In this document: positions 1 through 8,639 of the stretch, in pieces
Numbering within the stretch: the first letter of the stretch is position 1
Layout: each line of letters begins with the position of its first letter
Assembly (NCBI RefSeq): GCF_009870125.1
Contig: NC_046679.1
Coordinates: forward strand, 26,660,001-26,724,000
DNA: 64,000 bases
Source: Drosophila pseudoobscura
Taxonomy: Eukaryota; Arthropoda; Insecta; Diptera; Drosophilidae
Direction of reading: 5' to 3'
Notes under the pieces: model-generated
Databases searched by the model: none
What the model was told of the DNA's origin: nothing
Seen by the model: the letters and a program-made list of their open reading frames with translations, nothing else
Position numbers and translations under genes: made by a program

Positions 1-3000
1 ATAGCGTGGACATCTCCGAGATGTCGTTCAGAAAGGCAGAGCCCAAGTAATGCAGCCTCCTTCTGCTGAGAGCTGGACAGGAACAGAACAGGTGTTCCAC
101 TGTTTCCTCCTCGTCCTCGTCTCTGCAGCTGCGGCAGAAATCATTGTATGGGGCACCCAGCCTGTTTGCGTGGGTGCCTACTAGCCAGTGTCCTGTGAGG
201 GAACGTATGACTGCGCTGCACCTTTCCCTGCCTAGTTTGCAGAGCTCTGAGGTGCGCTTCTTGTCTATGGTCGGCCATGTTTGCCGAGCTGTGCGACAAC
301 GTGGCCCTGTTTGCCACTTGTTGTCTATCAGTAGCGTGTACTGCTCTTTTATGATGAGCTTGCAGGTGGCCATAGGCATACAAATATCCTCCTTATCTTG
401 GAGAAGGGGGGTTGTAGTGCCAGATCTGGCCAGCTCGTCCGCTATGCAGTTGCCCTCGATATCCCGGTGACCCGGAACCCATATAAGGCTGATAGCAAAT
501 TGCTGAGCCATCTCGTGAAGAGATCTGCGGCACTTCGCCACAGTAGCCGAGTTCGAGGAGATCGCGTTAAGTGATCTGATCGCAGCTTGGCTGTCGCTGT
601 AGATGTTTAGATTGGTTGCCGTGGTGGTAACCGTATGAAGGCAGTACAGAGCCTCCCTGATTGCTGTAACTTCCGCTTGGAAGACGCTACAGTGATCCGG
701 AAGCCTGAAGGATTGCCTTATGTTAAGTTGTTCAGAGTAGATTCCTCCTCCAACCCTGCCGTCCAGTTTTGAGCCATCCGTGAAGATGCTTATGGCCCCG
801 TCTGGGCCGGGGGGTCCCTCGAGCCAATCGTCTCTATGAGGGATGATTATGCTGAATGGAGTCTCCGTGTGCTCCATTGGAACTTGATAGTCCGTTCTTG
901 CTGGGACCTTGTTGTTTTTGTTTAGTATAGATGAGTGACCTATGTTCTGGGGTACCCATTGTTCAGAGTCCCTAAGACGTATTGCTGCCATTTCTGCCCG
1001 CTCCTTTCCTGCAAAGTCAAGGCTCTGAAGGCATAACATGGCGTTTAGCGCATCATTTGGTGTAGTTCGAAGAGCTCCACTGATGCAGAGGGCGGCTGTT
1101 CGCTGAACCTTGCCCAGCTGATTGGTTATTGTCCTTTTCGCTAGGGCAGGCCACCAGACAGTAACTCCGTAGAGTATTATAGGTCTGACTATTGCCAGAT
1201 ATATCCATCGGACTATGCTTGGGTTCATGCCCCACTTTAGGCCGATAGCTTTTTTGCAAGTATAGAGTGCTGTCGTTGCCTTCCTCACTCTATCCTTGAC
1301 ATTCAGGTTCCAGCTAAGCTTTTTGTCAATTACCAACCCTAAGTAACTGGCACTGTCGCTGAAGGAGAGCCTGTATCCGTTTAGTGTTGGTGGGTTGAGG
1401 GGCGGGACCTTGTATTTTTTTGTGAATAACACTAGTTCCGTTTTCGAGGGATTTAGTCCCAATCCGCGCGATTCTGTCCATTGGGACAATCGAGCAAGCT
1501 TTGCGGTCATTAGGTCGCATAGTGTTTGGGGGTATTTCCCCGCAAAGATAATTGCAACGTCATCCGCGTATGCCACTACTTTACAGCCCCCCTCTTCCAG
1601 GTCGCAAAGAATCTTATTGACTGCAATGTTCCATAGAAGAGGAGACAGAACTCCCCCTTGCGGGGTTCCTCTGTTGACATACCTTGACTGGGTGGACGAT
1701 CCCATCGATGATGTCACCGTCCTGCGTATGAGCAATTGATCAATGAGCATCACCAAGTGACGGTCCACCCCCAGGTCAGTCAGGGCTTCTGTAATGGCGC
1801 CCGGTGTGACGTTGTTGAAGGCTCCCTCGATATCGAGAAAAGCTATTAGTGAGTATTCTTTGAGATGCAGTGATTTTTCTACACTCGAGATCACTTCGTG
1901 AAGTGCCGTTTCCGTGGATTTTCCTTTCCGGTAGGCATGCTGCGCACTTGAGTACAGCTGGGGACTTATGGTGGTCCGTAATTGTAACCCGATAAGTCTC
2001 TCAAAGGTTTTGAGTAGGAAAGACGATAAACTGATTGGTCTAAAGTCTTTTGGGGTTGAGTGTGAGGCTTTGCCTGCTTTAGGGATGAAAACTATCCTAG
2101 CCTTAAGCCACGCTTGCGGTATTGTACATACCGCCAGTATCTTCCTGAAGATACTATGTAGCCAGTTGATGGCCGTCTCCCCGGCCCTCTGAAGCTGGGC
2201 CGGGATTACCTGGTCCGGGCCTGGCGATTTAAACGGGTTGAAGCTGTTTACTGCCCAACTTATGTTCCGTTTTGTAAGGATATGGTCCATCGATTCTACC
2301 GATCCCTCTCTTGGGAGGTGAGACGGCTCGGTGGATGTGCATCCGGGAAAGTGCGTGTCGAGCAAAATGTGCAGGGACTCCTCACTAGAGTTGGTCCACG
2401 TGCCATCATTCTTTTTGAGGTACCCTACCGAGGGGGTGGTTTTTGAGAGAACTTTCCGGAGTCTTGCGGCCTCCGAGGTTTCCTCGATTTCGGAGCAAAA
2501 TTTTTGCCAGGAGGCTCTTTTAGCCTTCCTCGTTTCCTTTTTGTATAGTGCTAGACTGGTTTTATAGTCTGCCCAGTGAGTATCCTCCTTAGTTCTTGTG
2601 GCTCTGTTGAATAGAGTCCTGCAAGTTCTACGAAGGGTGTCTAGTTGCTTGGACCACCAGGGGGGTTTCTTTTTTCCCCTTGGTCTGGTAGAGGGACATG
2701 CTGCCTTGAAGGCTTTGTTGCACGCATCCGTAAACCTGTACACAAGACGGTTTAGGTTGTCTTCAGTGTTCGGGCAGGTAGGGGCGTTAGGAGGGAGTAG
2801 CTCCTCCAGCGTTGTGCTATATTTTTCCCAGTTGGCTTTTCTGGGGTTGATATAGTCTGTTGGTTTGGGAATATCGAAGGATAATATCGTCTCGATATAC
2901 CTGTGGTCCGAGAAGGAGTGGTCTCCTAGGACTCTCCAGCTCTTGATTGTGTCCAGCAGTTTGCTTGACACTAGCGTGAGGTCAATGACCTCCTGCCGAT

Positions 3001-3538
3001 TTTTAATTATAAAAGTGGGGTCATTACCCCGATTGCATATGAATAAATTTGAGTTCAGGATGAAGCTGAACAGTGACTCACCCCTTACATTCGTGTCCGA
3101 ACTCCCCCATTGGGTGTGGTGGGCGTTGGCATCGCAACCTATAAGTAGGTCTTTGTCCGTCCTTTCGCTGTCGCTGGCTATTTTGCGAACAAGGTCGCTC
3201 GGAGGATCATCCTCCTCGTGGGCCATATAGGATGCCACCAGCCTGAGATGATGACCTCCTAGTTCTAGGCTTGCCGCCGTGTTATCTCCATCGCTATAAT
3301 TGTGGAGCAGAAAGATATTTAGGTGCTTTCTAGCAAGTATGCAGGTACGGATTTTACCTTCATTTTGGGATACAATGATCTTGTATTCCCTCGTCCCCAA
3401 TCCACAGACCTTGCCTCCTACCACCCAAGGCTCCTGGATCAGGACTACGTCGGCTCCGCTTGCGTCTAGGCGGAGTATGAGAGCAGCCGATGCTGCTTTA
3501 CAGTGGTGGAGATTTATTTGAAGGACCCTTAGGACCAT
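1..3538 (-). CDS. Retrotransposon ORF2: endonuclease, reverse transcriptase, RNase H (partial, runs off left edge)
   Basis: The polyprotein copies element RNA into a nicked chromosomal target. Reading down from an ATG at 3536-3538, an apurinic-type endonuclease starts at once (VLRVLQINLHHCKAA), with an IQEPW motif after about 35 residues. A reverse transcriptase follows: AFLDIEGAFNNV near 1.84 kb, TPQGGVLSPLLWN near 1.64 kb and the catalytic YADD at 1559-1570. RNase H begins with IFTDGS at 770-787, and a Cys-rich C-terminal stretch (CRSC, CSC) lies near 60-140. Codons at 3233, 1841, 1568, 770 and 2 are all in the same frame. I saw no stop between 3538 and the edge, so this copy looks coding-competent over about 1,180 residues. 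The stop codon is outside the window. The start is inferred: it overlaps the extended ORF1 frame, as is usual in this clade. Confidence 0.85.
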   Translation of the reverse strand, partial: MVLRVLQINLHHCKAASAALILRLDASGADVVLIQEPWVVGGKVCGLGTREYKIIVSQNEGKIRTCILARKHLNIFLLHNYSDGDNTAASLELGGHHLRLVASYMAHEEDDPPSDLVRKIASDSERTDKDLLIGCDANAHHTQWGSSDTNVRGESLFSFILNSNLFICNRGNDPTFIIKNRQEVIDLTLVSSKLLDTIKSWRVLGDHSFSDHRYIETILSFDIPKPTDYINPRKANWEKYSTTLEELLPPNAPTCPNTEDNLNRLVYRFTDACNKAFKAACPSTRPRGKKKPPWWSKQLDTLRRTCRTLFNRATRTKEDTHWADYKTSLALYKKETRKAKRASWQKFCSEIEETSEAARLRKVLSKTTPSVGYLKKNDGTWTNSSEESLHILLDTHFPGCTSTEPSHLPREGSVESMDHILTKRNISWAVNSFNPFKSPGPDQVIPAQLQRAGETAINWLHSIFRKILAVCTIPQAWLKARIVFIPKAGKASHSTPKDFRPISLSSFLLKTFERLIGLQLRTTISPQLYSSAQHAYRKGKSTETALHEVISSVEKSLHLKEYSLIAFLDIEGAFNNVTPGAITEALTDLGVDRHLVMLIDQLLIRRTVTSSMGSSTQSRYVNRGTPQGGVLSPLLWNIAVNKILCDLEEGGCKVVAYADDVAIIFAGKYPQTLCDLMTAKLARLSQWTESRGLGLNPSKTELVLFTKKYKVPPLNPPTLNGYRLSFSDSASYLGLVIDKKLSWNLNVKDRVRKATTALYTCKKAIGLKWGMNPSIVRWIYLAIVRPIILYGVTVWWPALAKRTITNQLGKVQRTAALCISGALRTTPNDALNAMLCLQSLDFAGKERAEMAAIRLRDSEQWVPQNIGHSSILNKNNKVPARTDYQVPMEHTETPFSIIIPHRDDWLEGPPGPDGAISIFTDGSKLDGRVGGGIYSEQLNIRQSFRLPDHCSVFQAEVTAIREALYCLHTVTTTATNLNIYSDSQAAIRSLNAISSNSATVAKCRRSLHEMAQQFAISLIWVPGHRDIEGNCIADELARSGTTTPLLQDKEDICMPMATCKLIIKEQYTLLIDNKWQTGPRCRTARQTWPTIDKKRTSELCKLGRERCSAVIRSLTGHWLVGTHANRLGAPYNDFCRSCRDEDEEETVEHLFCSCPALSRRRLHYLGSAFLNDISEMSTL

Positions 3539-3619
3539 CTTCAAGATTCTCCACCACCGTGATGTCCGCGTCCGAGTCGTCTGAGACTCTCTCTCGGCAC
3601 ATTGACTCGAAGTCGAGCA

Positions 3620-4702
3620 TCAATTCCGTATCTGAGGAGAAGCCTTCCTGGTCTGGTCCAGCTCGTCGTCAGGCGCTTCGATCTCCGCAACGACATCCTG
3701 CACGTCTGGGTTGACGACAGGAAGCGCCGCGGCCGCCGCGTCCGATTTGTACACCTTGATGGTGACCGAGCTGAAGCCGAAGTTGAGCTCTCCTTTTGCT
3801 GCCTCTATCGGGGCCAGCGACTCTTTATTGAGAACGAGAACTGCCTGGTTAGTCGGCCCTTGTGTCGTCTCAACTTTGGCTACCTTCCAATCGGAGGTTG
3901 GTAGTCCTGGGTTGCACCTCTGCAACATCTTGAGGATGCGTTCTGGCTCCTTAAAGGTAGCCGGCACCCAAATTCTGGCCCTTGGTCTGCTGGGCACCTC
4001 GCTCCAGTCGACTGCGACGAGTTTCGCCCCAGCATACACCTCGCCGACCTGCGCTACCGCCGCTTTGTACAGCTTCACAGAGCGCTCGTCTTCGCAGGCA
4101 ATTATCTTTACATTGCCCTGGAACCACCCCATGTCCTTGCAGACTGGCGGAGGTCCAGGGTCTTTGTCGAGGAGTTCGAAGCAGCGGTCGGCCAATGCCG
4201 CTTCCACCCACTTCCACTGACTCCTTGGGATTCTCCCCTCTGCGCTGCCTTTGTCGAGGACACCAATTAGCGTCCTCTCCTTGGCAATCTGCGCAAAGGA
4301 GACATTTGGCAGCACTCTGGAGCGCTTTGCTACCGGTCCCGGTGTCTCCTGCGAGCGCTGCCTCTTGGCTTGGGGAGCCACCTTTTTCTGTTCTAAGGTG
4401 AACTCCGGAAGTACGGCCGAAGCCCATTCCACCTTCTTCAGCCATTCGGCTGATGGGCTGGCTTCACTGCTGGCGTGTTGCCGACGGAGTATGTGCCCTG
4501 CACTCCTCTTTTCGGCATATGAGTATCGTCTGGCTTGGGCACTTGTCGACGGCAAGTCAACCCCCTCCGCTTTACCAGAAGGTCGGGCAGCCGCAATATT
4601 GCTTAGCTTCCCTTCCAAGGTGTCAGCTTCGGGAGTTGCCTTGCCACCCACACCGGATTCGGGATGGGACCCCCTCAATGTCAATGGGTATGACGAATTC
4701 AT
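3620..4702 (-). CDS. Retrotransposon ORF1 (DUF4780-like nucleic-acid-binding protein)
   Basis: A 360-residue ORF upstream of ORF2 on the same strand. ORF1 proteins of this clade bind element RNA in the ribonucleoprotein particle. The N-terminal 150 residues are charged and low in structure. The C-terminal half (about residues 125-300) has the pattern of the DUF4780 domain of insect retrotransposons: a QWKWVEAAL segment, KIIACEDERSVKLYKAAV, and WVPATFKEPERILKMLQRCN. It has no CCHC knuckle. The ORF ends at a TGA overlapping an out-of-frame ATG (TGATG). A tandem 5-bp duplication (CTGGT twice, 3648-3657) lies just before the stop. In the neighbouring frame an acidic tail continues to a TAA at 3498-3500, so the native C terminus has probably been cut by a frameshift. 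Confidence 0.75.
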   Translation of the reverse strand: MNSSYPLTLRGSHPESGVGGKATPEADTLEGKLSNIAAARPSGKAEGVDLPSTSAQARRYSYAEKRSAGHILRRQHASSEASPSAEWLKKVEWASAVLPEFTLEQKKVAPQAKRQRSQETPGPVAKRSRVLPNVSFAQIAKERTLIGVLDKGSAEGRIPRSQWKWVEAALADRCFELLDKDPGPPPVCKDMGWFQGNVKIIACEDERSVKLYKAAVAQVGEVYAGAKLVAVDWSEVPSRPRARIWVPATFKEPERILKMLQRCNPGLPTSDWKVAKVETTQGPTNQAVLVLNKESLAPIEAAKGELNFGFSSVTIKVYKSDAAAAALPVVNPDVQDVVAEIEAPDDELDQTRKASPQIRN

Positions 4703-4890
4703 TTAATTTTGCTGCAATATCTGACAGTTTTTCGCAATTTTTCGACTCTTTTTTGGCAGGGCGTAATTAGGGCAGTGGCGAATATATATTAGGTCATGAT
4801 AGATGGGAGTGTGGACATCAGATTTACCAGATGTTTTCAGAGCAGAACCATACACCCTTCCCACTTTTTCCTGCTGCCATTCTGTCATTT

Positions 4891-5078
4891 TCTAAGTAGT
4901 GTAGCACATACTAGGACTTATCTATGATGAACTGGAAATCAATAAACATCGTACATAAATTCCACTATCTGGATGCTTATCGTCGATTCAATTCGTGTGT
5001 TTTTTGCTTTGCAATTGAAAGCAATACTCGTACACGATCAGGGGCCACAGTTAGCAGCCAGAACTCCTACTGAACAGC
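4891..5078. other. Spacer between retrotransposon and first EcKL gene
   Basis: AT-rich sequence holding the retrotransposon's presumed 5' junction and the 5' UTR/promoter of the next gene. I see no clear TATA box or convincing target-site duplication. Confidence 0.4.
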
Positions 5079-6429
5079 ATGTCGAATCCCATCTCTGAGA
5101 CCTGGCCGGCCTGGCTGGACCAGCAGGAGCTGCAGAGTCTGCTCAAGCAGGAAATGGCCGACTTCAGGAGTATCCAGAGCATTCGGGGCAAGTGGGAACA
5201 GAATTTGGTGCGACCTACGTACAGTGTCCAGCTCCAAATAGAGTGTGCGGGTAAGAGTGTCACTGGAAAGTACATGAGCTCCATTTCCACTACTCAAAAG
5301 TGTCCACAGGCAGCAAGAAACGTTGTCTGAGCTTCTTGGTGAAGTCCCCTCACATGTCGCCCAGCGGAAGGAGGTTCCCCATTGAAGGGGACTTCTCGAT
5401 GGAGCTTCAGATGTACGAGAACATTCTGCCCGCTCTGGAAGGTCTTTACAAGGCTGAGGGCCAGGACATTCGGTTCAGCGTCCCGTTCCTCAGGACACGG
5501 AAGACCCGGTGCCTGCTCTTGGACTACGCCCAACCAAGGGGCTACAGTGTGGCCAACACGCCCAAGGGCCTGGAAAGACCCGCCATGGAGGCAGTTCTAT
5601 CGAAACTAGCGGCTTATCATGCGGCCACGGTGCGCTATATACAGACGGGTTCCGATAAGAAAAGAGAGCTGCCAAAGCTCGTGGCCGGTGCGGCAGGGGA
5701 GCTCAAGAGCTTGCTTCAACTTCGATTCCATGAGAGCCTGCGAACGCATAACGCGAGAGAGTACGAAGACAAGGTGGTGAGTGATCGACTAATGGATACC
5801 CTTACCATTGTTAAGCAACGCTCTCCCCTTCGGCACAGAAAGCGTTCCAGAGGTACGTTGGAGGAACCATCGACCATTCAGACACTAGGAACTCTTTCAA
5901 CGTCATCCTGGTTGGGTCCTGTTTGCCCAACAATATACTCAACAGCACTGATGCCTTTGGGCACGTTAAGGACTCTCTGTTCATCGACTTTCAGGCCGCC
6001 AAATACGGGCCAGCCGCGTATGACCTCTTCAGCCTGCTTCTGACGGCACCCGCCAGTCCGAAATCCCTTCACTTCGATGGCTACCTGAAGTTCTACCACG
6101 ATCAGCTAATAGCCAATCTTGGCCTGCTCAAGTACCGCGGCAGGCAGCCCACCCTCACCGACCTGCAACTGGATCTGCTGAAGTACGGTCACTGGGGTAG
6201 GTCGGGCCTCCGTTGAACCCCCAACTGTATCTAAAACTCGTATCTCGCTTTTACCTTAGCCTTCGAGGTGGCCACGGAGATTCTGCCGCTCGTTCTCTCT
6301 CCCTTTGGCAGCGGTGACGAGCACGTTGACGATGACATAGTCGAGCTGTTCAGGAATCCAGTCTATTCGGAGCAGATAAGGGAGCTTCTGCCATGGCTGG
6401 AGGATCGTGGCTACTTCGAAGAAGAATAA
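5079..6429 (+). CDS. EcKL (CHK kinase-like) protein with degenerate catalytic loop
   Basis: Exons 5079-5250, 5310-5776, 5839-6196 and 6260-6429 join in frame to 388 residues, the usual size for a single-domain ecdysteroid-kinase-like protein. Family members are thought to phosphorylate ecdysteroids or hydroxylated xenobiotics. Family signatures are present: PAWLDQQELQSLL at the N terminus, KLAAYHAATVRY in the middle, LFIDFQAAKYGPAAYDLFSL, and the terminal LPWLEDRGYFEEE. Introns fall at the same places as in the next genes. The catalytic loop, normally HGDxWxNN, reads VGSCLPNN here: His and the catalytic Asp are gone while the metal-binding DFQ remains. The reading frame is intact, which favours a pseudokinase over a simple pseudogene. 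An AATAAA overlaps the stop codon, and another lies near 6510. Confidence 0.85.
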
Positions 6430-6806
6430 ACACCCAAGAGAGAGAGAGAGAGAGGTGGAGGTGGGGGCTCATTGTGACATTCAATAATGTTTGGGAACAG
6501 ATAAGAGCAAATAAAACACCCACCTAATAGTGAACAGGCACAATGGGGGGGAAGAATCTGCTGTCGCGTGCTAGAATGGGATGGATTCAAATACTGCGCA
6601 ATCATTGCACTCAATAGTTGCTAGAAATCTTACCAAACAGGTCCCCCCCCCCAAATACATGCAAAAAATTTAATCTAACGACGCAATCGCGCAAAAGCTC
6701 GATCCAAAAAGCTTTATTTGTTGACAAACTCGTGCTCGATCTACAAATAAAAGGCGTCTGCCATCAGACGTTGACCGAGAGTCGAGACGAGAGCCAGTCG
6801 AGAACA
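6430..6806. other. Intergenic, EcKL 1 to EcKL 2
   Basis: Contains a short (GA)n run at 6440-6453 and a possible poly-A signal for the upstream gene near 6510. The 5' UTR of EcKL 2 lies at the right end. An upstream in-frame ATG at 6618 extends the next ORF, but the sequence there is low in family similarity and was not used as the start. Confidence 0.5.
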
Positions 6807-8269
6807 ATGGTTAAGGCAAACGGGAGCACAGCTGGGGAGCAGGAACAGGAGCAGCAGCAGGTACCGGAATGGCTGGATCGGGAGTTGTTTGTGGAGTTTC
6901 TAGAACGCGACTTTGAGGATCTGAAGAGCATCAGGGAGTTTAGGGTGGAGCCAACTGGCGGCAAGGGAGAGAACTACACAACCCTCTTGCTGCGTGCCAA
7001 TATCACCCTAGAGCTGAATGGTACGTGGTATATTTGCATTTGATCGATGATTAACTGTTTGTTAACGGAAGGCCTTTTGCACCAGATGGCTCTCTGAAGA
7101 GCACCTCTTATATGGCCAAGGTGCTGCCAAATACTGCCAGCACACGGGCTTTCGTTGCCACTTGGAAGGTGTTCGAGAAGGAGAGCAACTCGTATGCCAA
7201 TTACTTGCCAGATTTCGAGCGGATGTATCGGGAGGCCGACAAGGAAGTTACCTTTGGGCCGCGCTACTACCAGCACTCGAAGCAGCTGGACGAGGATCTC
7301 ATTGTCCTGGAGGATCTGGGCCAGCGTGGCTTCAGGAATGTGAAGCGTCAGGATGGCTTCGATATGGTGCACACCAAGGCGGCCCTCGAGAAGTTGGCCC
7401 AGTTCCATGCCGCTTCGGCAGTGCGATTCGAACTTAAGGGACCGTATCCAGAGATTTACAACCGGAATCTGTGCGGCACAGAGGATAACTTCAAAGAGTT
7501 GCGGGAACAGCAAACCAAGACGTTGGTCGAATCGCTGCCCCTCTTTGATGCCACGCACCTGCAGAAGACAATTGTAAATAGATTTTCCGATTCTCATTCC
7601 GATATGCTAATTGGGGCCTTTACAGGAAACCTACAGCCGAGCGACAGAAGACATGTTCCAGGCGTACGCACCCCAGATAGAGAACGAGTTCCGTGTGCTC
7701 AACCATGGCGATGCCTGGTGCAACAACTTCATGTTCCAATACGACGACGAGGGTCGGCTGAGCGAAACGTATTTCGTAGATCTGCAGATGAGTCGGTACT
7801 GCTCCCCCGCCCAGGACCTGCTCTACATGATCCTTTCCTCCGTCAACGGCGACCTAAAGATACAAAAGTTCGACTACTTCATCCACTACTACCACGAGAG
7901 ACTCACCGAAAACCTGACACTGCTGAAGTACCCCAAGAGCCTGCCGAAGCTCAAGAGCCTGCATCAATCGATTTTCCTTTACGGGGACTGGAGTAAGTAC
8001 CAGAGGATTGCTTTGTTCGGTTCCACTAACAAGATTTTACCTTACGTGCGTCTGTTTTATTAGTTTTCCCGGTGGTAACGCTTCTCCTGCCAATCGTCCT
8101 TATCGATGCCAGCGAGCATGCCAACATGGACGCCCTAATGGACAAGGAGGGATCCGGCGACCACTTCAGAAACAGCCTATTCCACAACTCGCGCATCGAG
8201 AGACACCTTAAGGAAATCCTCCCTTGGGCCCACAGTCGAGGCGCCTTCGAGGTGGTCAACACATCCTAG
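6807..8269 (+). CDS. EcKL (ecdysteroid kinase-like / CHK kinase-like) protein
   Basis: Exons 6807-7020, 7086-7573, 7626-7992 and 8064-8269 give 424 residues in one frame. It is a predicted cytosolic small-molecule kinase with the aminoglycoside-phosphotransferase fold. Seen: VPEWLDRELFVEFLERDF at the start; LEDLGQRGFRNVKRQ (hinge region); the catalytic loop VLNHGDAWCNNFMF with His, Asp and Asn present; VDLQMSRYCSPAQDLLYM, the metal-binding segment (DLQ in place of the commoner DFQ); and the terminal LPWAHSRGAFEVV. The start at 6807 was chosen because family similarity begins within about 20 residues of it. An AATAAA lies at 8300-8305. In D. melanogaster an EcKL group that includes CG6908, CG6830 and CG6834 maps, as I recall, near Ho, as here; I do not assign a one-to-one orthologue. 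Confidence 0.88.
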
Positions 8270-8639
8270 ATTTCTGTTCACAGATGTAAGAATTACGGGA
8301 ATAAACCAAATATAAACAATACAATAGAAATCATTTCCGACTCCGTCTGCACTTTGAGCGGAAACTCAATTAGAGGTGAGGTTCGGATCACATTCACTCA
8401 ATTCCCAGCACTATCACTCGTGCGGCACTGATAAAACAATAGACTATAATACTTGTAGTTATCAACAGTGCGAGCTATCGGCGATGTCCACTGAGCCAGT
8501 GATTTGTGCGACGAAACTAAGCACGGTGCTGATATTTGCAGTCAAATATCAGTCCCTAGACGTTCGCACAGTTGGACGGACGCACACAAACCTCGATCCC
8601 TATTCGAACAAAGAGTCAACGTACACCTACACCTCCACA
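8270..8639. other. Intergenic, EcKL 2 to tandem EcKL
   Basis: Poly-A signal of EcKL 2 at 8300-8305, then the presumed promoter and 5' UTR of the tandem EcKL gene. An open frame continues upstream of the chosen ATG (from 8376), but it lacks family similarity. Confidence 0.45.

Larger units (their letters stand above)
1..4890 (-). mobile_element. LOA/Bilbo-like non-LTR retrotransposon (3' end outside window)
   Basis: A minus-strand element with two ORFs in the order ORF1, endonuclease, reverse transcriptase, RNase H. An RNase H domain after the reverse transcriptase, together with this type of ORF1, is typical of the LOA clade (LOA, Bilbo, Trim) of Drosophila non-LTR elements. The 3' end, any poly-A tail and the target-site duplication lie left of position 1. 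The 5' boundary is not visible as a sharp edge: ORF1 begins at 4702 and the 187 bp before it are taken as 5' UTR only tentatively, so 4890 is approximate. No LTRs are seen. Confidence 0.85.

Noticed and set aside
4703-4888. A 61-residue ORF upstream of retrotransposon ORF1 as a separate gene
   Set aside because: Short, without recognisable similarity, and located where the element 5' UTR is expected.
6745-6770. AAATAAAAGG as a TATA box with an initiator for EcKL 2
   Set aside because: The spacing to the nearest TCAG initiator (about 20 bp) is too short for a standard TATA-Inr pair, so I did not list it as a feature.
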